A stretch of DNA of 8,504 nucleotides from an uncultured Amaricoccus sp. (GCF_937858865.1 NZ_CALLYO010000432.1:1-8504); one strand, 5' to 3'. Shown: positions 1 through 6,343, counted from the first letter of the stretch. Program-made: numbers and translations. The notes: generated from the sequence alone by a model not told the origin.

Positions 1-2338
1 TGTGGATGAAGTGGCCGACGCCCGGATAGATCTTGGCCGCCACCGGATTGCCGGCTTCGGCCATGCTGCGCATGAAGGGCGTGATCACCTGGTTGGCCAT
101 GTCGTCGAGCCCGTTCAGGCTGGTGGAGGGAATGAACGGCTCCTGCGCCCCGAAGGCGAGGAACATCGGCGCCTTGATCTGCGGCAGCCGGCTCAGCAGC
201 GGGCTCTCGTTGGTGTCGTCGTTCTCGCTGCAGATCGTCCAGATGTCGTAGATGAACCAGGTCACCCACTGCTCCAGTTCGGCCGGATTACCCGAGATCA
301 TCGCCACCCGCTGGTCGGTATGCAGGCGCGCATACTCGGTGTCGTTCTTGAAGTAGCCGAAGAAGCTCGGGCTGACCGCCCCCGTCACCGGGTCGCGCTC
401 CTTGAAGTGGAAGAAGTCGCGCACGCTCTGCTCGTCGCGGTTCATCTCCGACTCGAGCGCCCCGGTCGGCCCCCAGGCCGCCTCCCAGGCCGCGAAGTCG
501 TGGGTGATCGCCGGGTCGCAGATCGCCAGCGTCTGCCCGTCGAGCTCGGTGGTCTTGGGGAAGATCTCGAGCCCGGCCGGCGCCTCGAGGATCAGGCCCT
601 TGACCGCCTCGGGATACTTCAGCGCGTAGCCGAGCACGAACTGCCCGCCGAGCGAATGGCCGAGATAGTAGGCCTCGTTGATGCCGAGCTGATCCACGAT
701 CACGCCGTGGAAGGCCGAGCGCATGTCCTCGAAGTCCCGCGCGAAGGACTTGCCGAGGTTGCCCGGCCCCGACAACCCGGCGTGGGGCATGTCGAGGGCG
801 ACGACCCGGTAGCCCTGCTCGACGGCGAACTTGATCAGGTAGCCGTAATGCGAGGCGAAGGCGCCCTTGCCGTGCACGATCACGAGGGTCTCGGGGTCCT
901 CGATGCCATCGCAGACCACGTCGAAATAGCCGATCTGCCATTCCACCCCGTTCTCGTCCGTGACGTTGGTGAACTTGGGCGGGAACGGATGGGTCATGTT
1001 GTCGAGCCAGAATGACGTCTCCGGATCGGGGTGCATATTCACCCGCGGGGAGGTGTAGCCCGGCGCGTCGCAGACCTTTCCGTCGGTCGGAAGGATGCCG
1101 ATGTCGTGGAGGAAGGTCTCCACCATCGGGTCGTCCTTCATCCGGTTGAGCGAGCTGAAGGTGGCGTAGTGCGCGATCGGGCTCCATTCGGTGGCGAGCT
1201 GCGCTCCCGGAATGAGCGCCACGCTCTCGCGCGCCTTGTCGATCGGCAGCCACATGTCGTTCTCGATGTGGATGACGAGGACACGCGGCTCGTAGCCGGG
1301 GAGCAGATCGTTGATATTGTGCGTCTCGCCCACCTCGACGCGATATTTCAGATCCACCGCGTCGAACATCTCGCCGAGGGCGGCCACGGAGTCGCCGAAA
1401 CCTTCCTCCGGCGGGGTCCACGCGAAGATGTTGGGCTTGACCGCATCCCAGCCTTGCGACTGCCGATACGCGAGATCGTAGCCGGTGAGGGTCAGCACCG
1501 ACCAGTGGAAGGCCGGTCCCTGCCTCGGATGCTGCTCCCGCGGCAGGTCGTAATAGTCGCCGCCCGTCTCGATCCAGACAGGGTCGGACTCGAGCGCGGC
1601 CTTGGCGTTCTGGAAGGTCCAGGCCGCGATCGGCGAGGTGCCGTCCGTTGCGGTCGAGCCGCCGATCGGCATGACGGCGTCGACGAAGTCGGGATGCATC
1701 AGCCCCCACATGTACGACTGCGTCGCACCCATCGAGACGCCGGTGGCGAGGACGACGTGGCCGATGTTGAGATGATCGGCGAGCAGCCGGTAGTTGGCCT
1801 GCACCATGTCGTAGTAGCTGTAGCTCGGGAACTTCACCCCCAGCCCGTCGGACGGCTTGGAGGCGCCCCACAGCCCGAGCGCATCGGTCATCACGATGTA
1901 GAAGCGGTCGGTGTCGAACAGCAGCCCCGGGCCGATCAGCGCGCCGCCGGAGAACTCGTTGCCGCCCTGGCCCTCGAACCAGTTGAAATACATGCTGGTC
2001 GCGTCGCCGGAGTAGTAGCTCGAGATGACGATGGCGTTGTTGATCTTGCCGTCTTCGCCGGTCTGCGGCGTGCCGACGGCGATGTAGGACGACTTCATCG
2101 GCCCGGCGCCGAGGCTCTCGAGCGTGACCCCGTCCGCCCCGCCGTTGGCCCAGGCGTCCGGCGTGTCGAGATCGTAGGTCCCGCCAATGCGGAAATCCGG
2201 GATCTCGACGGTCTGCTTGAGGTTGTCGAGGTCCGCCACTGCCGAGCGCGCCGTGATCGGCTCCCGATCCTGCGCCGCGAGGACGCCCGGAAGCGAGAGC
2301 AGCGCCGCCACGGCGACGAGCCTGATGACCTTCAGCAT
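1..2338 (-). CDS. Exported two-domain alpha/beta-hydrolase (tandem hydrolase folds), 3' end beyond window
   Basis: The frame is open for 779 codons from ATG 2338 to the window edge with no stop, so the gene is partial. Residues 1-22 form a signal peptide (basic start, Leu/Ala core, LAA then Gln23), so the protein is probably periplasmic or secreted. Domain 1 (about 35-420) resembles the homoserine O-acetyltransferase (MetX) branch of alpha/beta-hydrolases: an FDTDRFYIV strand, a GVSMGA elbow with Ser202, then Asp361 (ENDMWLP) and His390 (AHYA) as a plausible triad. Domain 2 (about 480 onward) is a second fold: HGKG 489-492 oxyanion turn, DMPHAGLSG, GHSLGG elbow with Ser562, a long cap, and GVGH with His776. 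Its acid position appears to be Glu733 (FGAQEPF) rather than Asp. The start follows AAGGGGAGG with a 6-nt spacer. It is the last visible gene of the porin-lipoprotein unit, 64 nt after the lipoprotein. The fold call is strong. The substrate is unknown; an ester or short polyester is only a guess. Confidence 0.88.
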   Translation of the reverse strand, partial: MLKVIRLVAVAALLSLPGVLAAQDREPITARSAVADLDNLKQTVEIPDFRIGGTYDLDTPDAWANGGADGVTLESLGAGPMKSSYIAVGTPQTGEDGKINNAIVISSYYSGDATSMYFNWFEGQGGNEFSGGALIGPGLLFDTDRFYIVMTDALGLWGASKPSDGLGVKFPSYSYYDMVQANYRLLADHLNIGHVVLATGVSMGATQSYMWGLMHPDFVDAVMPIGGSTATDGTSPIAAWTFQNAKAALESDPVWIETGGDYYDLPREQHPRQGPAFHWSVLTLTGYDLAYRQSQGWDAVKPNIFAWTPPEEGFGDSVAALGEMFDAVDLKYRVEVGETHNINDLLPGYEPRVLVIHIENDMWLPIDKARESVALIPGAQLATEWSPIAHYATFSSLNRMKDDPMVETFLHDIGILPTDGKVCDAPGYTSPRVNMHPDPETSFWLDNMTHPFPPKFTNVTDENGVEWQIGYFDVVCDGIEDPETLVIVHGKGAFASHYGYLIKFAVEQGYRVVALDMPHAGLSGPGNLGKSFARDFEDMRSAFHGVIVDQLGINEAYYLGHSLGGQFVLGYALKYPEAVKGLILEAPAGLEIFPKTTELDGQTLAICDPAITHDFAAWEAAWGPTGALESEMNRDEQSVRDFFHFKERDPVTGAVSPSFFGYFKNDTEYARLHTDQRVAMISGNPAELEQWVTWFIYDIWTICSENDDTNESPLLSRLPQIKAPMFLAFGAQEPFIPSTSLNGLDDMANQVITPFMRSMAEAGNPVAAKIYPGVGHFIH

Positions 2339-2344
2339 ATCGAT

Positions 2345-2353
2345 CCTCCCCTT
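2345..2353 (-). promoter_or_regulatory. Ribosome binding site of the two-domain hydrolase
   Basis: The minus strand reads AAGGGGAGG, then ATCGAT, then ATG. This strong Shine-Dalgarno with a 6-nt spacer fixes the start at 2338. It lies in the 64-nt gap after the small lipoprotein gene, so the hydrolase is translated independently even if co-transcribed. Confidence 0.75.
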
Positions 2354-2402
2354 CGGCGAGCCGATAGTCCCGCTCAATCCCAACGTGAATGTCGCGCGCC
2401 GT

Positions 2403-2609
2403 TCACGCGCCGGCGCCGACTTCCGCCTCCACTTCCGGATTCTCCGGCCATGCCTTCGGCCCGACCAGCACGAAGTCGCCGGTCGGGCCGGAAAAGACTC
2501 CCGGCCGCGGCTGCATCTCGTTCGCGCCCATTTGCGGCGGATCGACGCCCTCGATGCCGGAGCAGCCCGCCACCAGTCCCAGGAGACAGATCACCGGCCG
2601 GAGACGCAT
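2403..2609 (-). CDS. Small lipoprotein, 68 aa, coupled to the porin
   Basis: This is a short protein with a lipoprotein signal peptide: a basic start (MRLR), a hydrophobic core and lipobox LVAGC with Cys16 as the lipidation site. The mature part is only 53 residues, rich in Pro, Gly and Glu. It contains a PGVFSGPTGDFVLVGP stretch at about 36-51, of a kind I associate with small alphaproteobacterial lipoproteins (a recollection, not a search). The residue after Cys is Ser, not Asp, so outer-membrane sorting is plausible. The ATG overlaps the porin stop in TGATG, which indicates translational coupling. No enzyme motif is visible. It might assist the porin or the exported hydrolase, but that rests on position alone. 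The clean signal peptide, coupling and stop at 2403 support a real gene. Confidence 0.75.
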   Translation of the reverse strand: MRLRPVICLLGLVAGCSGIEGVDPPQMGANEMQPRPGVFSGPTGDFVLVGPKAWPENPEVEAEVGAGA

Positions 2610-4057
2610 CAGAACCGCACCATCGCGCCCAGTTGGAACAACGTCATGTCGTTCACGTCGGTGTCGGCGATTTCCGGGTTCGTCTGGTAGATCGCCGCGT
2701 AGAGCTCGGTTCCGAACGGATCGAGGTTCTGCGAGAAGCCGATGCCGTAGAGCGCGGAACTGTCATCGTCCGAGATGTAGTTGTCGTACTTGCCGTAGGT
2801 CAGCGCCACGGCGGTCCGGCCGATCTCCCAGGGATTCCATGCATAGGCGACCTTGCCGAACCAGGACGACGGGTTCTGTCCATTGCTCGGCTGGTCGAAG
2901 TCCTTCTCGGCGGCGGCGGCGGTGAAGCTGAGGCCGTTGTACCAGTTCTCCCCCGTCAGCAGCATCGAGGCCGACCCGCTCCAGCCGTCGAAGCCGTCAT
3001 CGCTCGCGTCGGTCCACCAGGCGACGCCGGCCGCGACGCGCATCCACGAGGTCTCGCCGGCGTAGCGCAACGCCACGTCGTAGCGGTCCTCGGTGGCGGC
3101 CGAGGCCGAGAGCTGGAAGCCGGCGAAGACCGGCGAGTTGTAGCGCACCCGGACAAGTCGGCTGAGCCCGTCGAGCGGGTCCATCAGGTTGCCGATGCTC
3201 ACGAAGTTGGAGGCATTCTCGGGATCGAAGCCATCGACGCTCGGGTCGACGCCGGGCTTCAGCACATAGTCGAACGGGCTGTCGCTGTCGGTCACGAGCA
3301 TGCCGTAGAAGGCGTACGGCTCCGACGCCCATGCCGGCGTGGTGATGCCGGAAATGTCGATCTCATTCGTGCCGTCCGAGGCCATCCAGCCCTGACCGAT
3401 GAAGAACGACCCCCAATTGTTGTTGCTGAATCCCACCTCGAGCAGGCGCAGGTTCAACTCGTCGTTGATGTTGAAGCTCTGGCTGAGCTGGCTGACGTCG
3501 ATCGAGCCGTTGGCGGGCCATTCGAACTCGAAGAGGGTAAGCGCCTGCGTGTCGTTGTACGGCGAGGTCTCGCCGAGGAAGCGGAAACGCGAGGAGGCGT
3601 TCTCGTTGTCGACCTGGTAGAGGTCGGTGGAGATGCCGTCGTTGACGACGTTCAGCGCCCGGTTAATCTGTCCCGAGAAGGTGAGGCGAACCTTGTCGTT
3701 GCCCGTCGCGAGCGCACCCGTGGTTCGCCCCTCCGGCAGGGTGGCGTAGAACGGGTGGCCCGCGACGCCCGGGCTGGGCGGCGTCTGGATCGACGGCTGC
3801 AGCGCGACGGGAACTCCGGTCGTTTCCCCGACCACCTCCTGCTGCGCGAGGGCCTGCTGCCGCGGCGCCGGCGCCGCGGCCTGGGCCGCCTTCAGCTCCT
3901 GCACCTCGGCGGCGAGGGCGGCGATCTGTCGTTCCAGTGCGGCGATACGGTCGGCATCCTGGGCGCTCGCGGCTCCCGGCAACAGGCCCACCAGCAACGC
4001 GACGCTGCACGGACCAGCAAGAAGCAGGCGCCAGAAGCGCCGTTCGGCTGAACACAT
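2609..4057 (-). CDS. Outer-membrane porin with N-terminal coiled coil (DcaP/Porin_4-like)
   Basis: The product has 482 residues. Residues 1-32 are a signal peptide ending ASA before Gln33. Residues 36-58 form a heptad coiled coil with I38, L41, I45, L48, V52 and L55 at the core positions. An Ala/Pro/Gln-rich linker follows, then a long beta-barrel of alternating, aromatic-rich strands (KVRLTFSGQINRAL; SSRFRFLGE; WGSFFIGQGWMASDG) ending in MVRF. A C-terminal Phe is the usual signal for BAM insertion. The coiled coil plus barrel resembles trimeric DcaP-type porins, some of which carry dicarboxylates or aromatic acids; the substrate here cannot be read from the sequence. The frame extends upstream to 4120, but ATG 4057 is preferred because it begins the signal peptide and follows GGAGGG closely. 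It heads the unit that continues with the lipoprotein and exported hydrolase, suggesting it admits their substrate or product. Confidence 0.9.
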   Translation of the reverse strand: MCSAERRFWRLLLAGPCSVALLVGLLPGAASAQDADRIAALERQIAALAAEVQELKAAQAAAPAPRQQALAQQEVVGETTGVPVALQPSIQTPPSPGVAGHPFYATLPEGRTTGALATGNDKVRLTFSGQINRALNVVNDGISTDLYQVDNENASSRFRFLGETSPYNDTQALTLFEFEWPANGSIDVSQLSQSFNINDELNLRLLEVGFSNNNWGSFFIGQGWMASDGTNEIDISGITTPAWASEPYAFYGMLVTDSDSPFDYVLKPGVDPSVDGFDPENASNFVSIGNLMDPLDGLSRLVRVRYNSPVFAGFQLSASAATEDRYDVALRYAGETSWMRVAAGVAWWTDASDDGFDGWSGSASMLLTGENWYNGLSFTAAAAEKDFDQPSNGQNPSSWFGKVAYAWNPWEIGRTAVALTYGKYDNYISDDDSSALYGIGFSQNLDPFGTELYAAIYQTNPEIADTDVNDMTLFQLGAMVRF

Positions 4058-4061
4058 AGCA

Positions 4062-4067
4062 CCCTCC
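4062..4067 (-). promoter_or_regulatory. Ribosome binding site of the porin, decides the start
   Basis: The minus strand reads GGAGGG, TGCT, ATG. The spacer is short (4-5 nt), but this is the only good Shine-Dalgarno near the 5' end. It selects ATG 4057 over the upstream in-frame ATG at 4120, which would put 21 extra polar residues before the signal peptide. Confidence 0.65.
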
Positions 4068-4147
4068 AGTTCTGACTTCCCCCGTGCCGGGGACTGCGGT
4101 GCAACCCCCGGTCGAATCACGCTAGTCTGGCTTTGCGAGTCGATTCA

Positions 4148-4153
4148 ACTATT
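4148..4153 (-). promoter_or_regulatory. Possible -10 element of the porin promoter
   Basis: The minus strand reads AATAGT, a 4/6 match to TATAAT. If used, transcription would start near 4141, with the Fnr-type palindrome centred about 41 nt upstream, the classical class II activation position. The match is weak and counts only because of that spacing. Confidence 0.3.
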
Positions 4154-4159
4154 CTTCGC

Positions 4160-4175
4160 ATGCCGCCTGCGGCAT
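4160..4175. repeat. Short perfect inverted repeat in the divergent promoter
   Basis: ATGCCGC, then CT, then GCGGCAT: 7-bp arms with a 2-nt centre. Its last base is the first base of the Fnr-type box, so a second DNA-binding protein could compete or cooperate there. A repeat this short in GC-rich DNA may also be chance. Confidence 0.4.
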
Positions 4176-4188
4176 TGATGGAGATCAA
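4175..4188. promoter_or_regulatory. Perfect Fnr/FixK-type operator TTGAT-N4-ATCAA
   Basis: The sequence TTGAT GGAG ATCAA matches the FNR consensus in every defined base. The dyad extends one base on each side (C before, G after, making CATTGAT-GGAG-ATCAATG). It sits between the divergent porin (start 4057) and cytoplasmic hydrolase (start 4244), centred at 4181.5, about 62 nt from the hydrolase ATG and 124 nt from the porin ATG. It could serve either direction. In alphaproteobacteria such sites are bound by FnrL, FixK, Anr or Dnr-type proteins. The regulator gene is not in the window. Confidence 0.78.
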
Positions 4189-4243
4189 TGTGGGGTAGCG
4201 CGGCCCGAGAAAGATTGCGGCGGAATCGCGAGGGGATCAGGCA

Positions 4244-5239
4244 ATGTCGGAGGCGCTGGTCGGCCGCCACACGGTCCGCTTCACGCTCGACGGGCCGCGC
4301 GACGCGCCCGTGTTCGCCTTCGTTAACGGCCTGACCCAATACTCGAGCCTCTGGGAGTCCTATTCGCAGCATCTTGTCGGCGCCGGCTTCCGGGTCCTCC
4401 GCTTCGACATGCTCGGCCAGGGACAATCGGACAAGCCCGCGCTCGGGGTGCGGTTCGAGGACCACTGGCGCACGCTGGAGGGGATTCTCGACCACCTCGG
4501 CGTGGAGGCGGCGCACGTCGCCGGCATCTCCTATGGCGGCACGGTCGCGGTGCAGTTCGCCTGCGAGCGGCCCGAGCGCTGCGCGAGCCTCACCGCGATG
4601 AGCTGCTTCGCGGAGATGCCGCCGCAGCTCTACCTGATGGGCTGCGGCCTTTTCGAAGCCCTGGTCGAAGTGGGGCTGCCGTCGCTGCAGCGATGGCTCA
4701 TGCCGATGAACATGAGCGACGAATGGCTCGCGGCAAACAGGGACGCGATGCCCGAGATGATGCGGCGCGGCTACGCGATCAACGACCTCTACGCGCTGCA
4801 GAACCTTATGGAATCGGTCAACGACTTCGAGCCCATCACCGACCGGCTGCCCCGCATCACCTGCCCGACCCTGATTCTCAACGGCGAGTATGACTTCTTC
4901 ACGCCGCGCAAATGCCACGAGGTCCTGCGCAAGGGAATCAGGCGCTCGCGTCTCGTGATCGTCCAGCACGCCTATCACGCCTACACGCTCGAACATCCGG
5001 CGGTGACCATGCGGCTGATCCGGTCCTTCCTCGATCACGTCCGGGCAGGCACCTGGCCCGGCGACCAGTCGGTCTGGATCGCGGCCGACGACCCGTCCGC
5101 TCCGGAACCCTGGTTCCCCTGCACGGGCGACCACATGCGCGCCATCCCGATGCCGGCCAGCACCGCGCCGCGCGGAAATCCCGCGACCCCCGCCCCCCGC
5201 CGCGCGCCACGCGCGAGGAAAGCCGGCCATGCATCTTGA
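4244..5239 (+). CDS. Cytoplasmic alpha/beta-hydrolase fold protein, 331 aa
   Basis: This single-domain alpha/beta-hydrolase has no signal peptide. Visible elements are a strand ending FVNGL (N28-G29 where most relatives have His-Gly), FDMLGQGQSDKP, the elbow GISYGG with nucleophile Ser96, the acid Asp217 in LNGEYDFFTP, and a His in QHAYHAYTLEHP (His245 best fits; His242 is nearby). The VNG turn and LNGE-D-T strand recall the RhlA/PhaG group, which moves 3-hydroxyacyl groups, but GISYGG resembles ordinary esterases and enol-lactonases, so the reaction is open. The last 24 or so residues (from about 308) form a Pro/Arg-rich tail with no acidic residue, probably disordered. ATG 4244 follows AGGGG with an 8-nt spacer. 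The 3' end overlaps the next gene by 11 nt. The gene is transcribed away from the porin across the Fnr-type box. Confidence 0.85.
   Translation: MSEALVGRHTVRFTLDGPRDAPVFAFVNGLTQYSSLWESYSQHLVGAGFRVLRFDMLGQGQSDKPALGVRFEDHWRTLEGILDHLGVEAAHVAGISYGGTVAVQFACERPERCASLTAMSCFAEMPPQLYLMGCGLFEALVEVGLPSLQRWLMPMNMSDEWLAANRDAMPEMMRRGYAINDLYALQNLMESVNDFEPITDRLPRITCPTLILNGEYDFFTPRKCHEVLRKGIRRSRLVIVQHAYHAYTLEHPAVTMRLIRSFLDHVRAGTWPGDQSVWIAADDPSAPEPWFPCTGDHMRAIPMPASTAPRGNPATPAPRRAPRARKAGHAS
5215..5220 (+). promoter_or_regulatory. Ribosome binding site of the 202-aa gene, inside the hydrolase coding sequence
   Basis: GAGGAA lies 8 nt before ATG 5229 and within the last codons of the preceding hydrolase gene. 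It fixes the start of the downstream gene and supports the 11-nt overlap as real. Confidence 0.65.
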
Positions 5240-5837
5240 GCAGTACGACCGCATCCGCGCCGCCATCGCCGCGCGCGGCCTGACGCCCGAGATGGAGACC
5301 CGGATCGCGCTCTTCGTCGGCGCGAGCAAGGCAGTCAACCTGCCGTTCCTCTGGCTCGCGGGCATGGCACCCGCGACTTCGGTCGCCTGGCAGGCCATCA
5401 ACACCCAGCTCTTCCGCGAATCGGAGGCGCTGACGCTGCTCCTGCGCGTCACTCGCTGGACGCCCGACCCGATGGTCTACGTGCTGAGCAGCCAGCTGAC
5501 CGCGCCCCTCTACGCGGAATCCCTCCGCCTCGGGTGGAGCGACGGCGCAGCCCAGGGCGAGGGCATCGGGCTCGCGGCCCTCGCCTTCGGCCACGCGCTG
5601 CTCGCGACCGTCCGCCTCGCCCCGATCATTCCCGCCGAGGAGGTTCCGGCCAATCCTTTCGCGGTCGCGCTCCTGCGCATCGAGCAAGAGAACGGCCGGC
5701 TCCTGCAGACCCAGATCCGGCTGCTGAAGGACGGCTTTGCCGGCATGAGCCTTTCCGACCGGGAGAGCGCGATCGCGGAGAAGGCCGCCCTCGTCGAAGC
5801 CACCTTCTCCAGCTTTCTCGACTCGCTCGCCGCCTGA
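5229..5837 (+). CDS. Protein of unknown function, 202 aa, coupled to the hydrolase
   Basis: I do not recognise this family. The protein looks all-helical, contains no cysteine, and has no signal peptide, convincing membrane span or classical catalytic motif. Visible stretches are an N-terminal Arg/Ala helix (5-16), a hydrophobic segment around 38-56 (NLPFLWLAGMAP), a Leu-rich helix near 60-75, a Gly/Ala-rich segment around 108-130, and a long C-terminal pair of charged helices (about 145-200: LLRIEQENGRLLQTQIRLLK, then a Ser-Asp-Arg-Glu turn and an Ala/Glu helix). Third-position GC matches its neighbours. It overlaps the hydrolase by 11 nt with its own GAGGAA site, so the pair is almost certainly co-expressed and may form a complex. 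A granule- or enzyme-associated helper is conceivable but unproven. Its stop lies 21 nt from the convergent lipoprotein stop. Confidence 0.8.
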   Translation: MHLEQYDRIRAAIAARGLTPEMETRIALFVGASKAVNLPFLWLAGMAPATSVAWQAINTQLFRESEALTLLLRVTRWTPDPMVYVLSSQLTAPLYAESLRLGWSDGAAQGEGIGLAALAFGHALLATVRLAPIIPAEEVPANPFAVALLRIEQENGRLLQTQIRLLKDGFAGMSLSDRESAIAEKAALVEATFSSFLDSLAA

Positions 5838-5858
5838 CGGCGATCGGCACCCATTCGA

Positions 5859-6317
5859 CTACCGGAGGTCGACCGCGACGTCCGGATAGTCGGACACCGG
5901 ATGCGACGGCCCTTCCCAGCCATACGCCCCGTACCCGAAGGGATGCGCCCGCCAGTGCGTCGCGACCGCGCTCTCCGCCTCGCCCCGGAGGCCGGAGGCA
6001 CGGCACTCGAACGCCAGCGGCGGTGACCGCGAGCCCAGGTTCGGGACCACAAGGCGGGCCGGCGTCGCGAGCCGCGCCGAATACAGCTCCGAAGAGACGT
6101 CGCATTGGGCGGCGATGACCTCGCGGCGCCGACCCGCCGCATCGACGACGAAGGCCCGGACCACGACATCCGCCTCGCTCGGCGTCGGGACATCGGGATC
6201 AACCACCACTTGTCGCACGACGTGTGCCGCGCCCGAACAGCCGGCGAGGGCCAAGACGAGGCCGAAAGCCCACGCCTTTCCGGCACATGCGCCCGGACCC
6301 GCCGCCCGTCCTCGCAT
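5859..6317 (-). CDS. Lipoprotein, 152 aa, with two mature cysteines
   Basis: A longish N-region (MRGRAAGPGACAGKAWA) leads to a hydrophobic core and lipobox LALAGC, with Cys27 as the lipidation site. The mature domain has a pattern of Cys72, then a TP-x-x-x-V-V-P segment (85-92), then PLAFEC with Cys105 and a following Gly. I recall this layout from small beta-sandwich lipoproteins of alphaproteobacteria, with the two cysteines probably disulfide-bonded. The C-terminus is aromatic-rich (HPFGYGAYGWEG). The frame stays open far upstream, across maoC, but ATG 6317 is the only sensible start for a signal peptide. Its GGAGGAG site directly abuts the ATG, which is unusually close. It lies 26 nt after the MaoC-type gene and is probably co-transcribed. 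Function unknown. Confidence 0.72.
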   Translation of the reverse strand: MRGRAAGPGACAGKAWAFGLVLALAGCSGAAHVVRQVVVDPDVPTPSEADVVVRAFVVDAAGRRREVIAAQCDVSSELYSARLATPARLVVPNLGSRSPPLAFECRASGLRGEAESAVATHWRAHPFGYGAYGWEGPSHPVSDYPDVAVDLR

Positions 6318-6343
6318 CTCCTCCGCGATGCCCGCTGCGCGCT

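Noticed and set aside
2..1015. A 337-residue open frame on the plus strand
   Set aside because: Antisense to the second hydrolase domain; no recognisable domain.
288..1871. A 527-residue open frame on the minus strand
   Set aside because: It is out of frame with the two-domain hydrolase on the same strand, whose frame shows signal peptide and catalytic motifs. The translation is Arg-rich and motif-free.
1031..4051. A 1006-residue open frame on the plus strand
   Set aside because: It is antisense to the porin, small lipoprotein and exported hydrolase, is Arg/Val/Asp/His-rich low-complexity translation, and has no domain. It is a typical GC-rich shadow frame.
4145..5452. A 435-residue open frame on the minus strand
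   Set aside because: Antisense to the cytoplasmic hydrolase, which has a full set of catalytic motifs and a ribosome binding site.
5838..5858. A terminator between the convergent 202-aa gene and lipoprotein
   Set aside because: The gap is 21 nt and shows no stem-loop or T-run.
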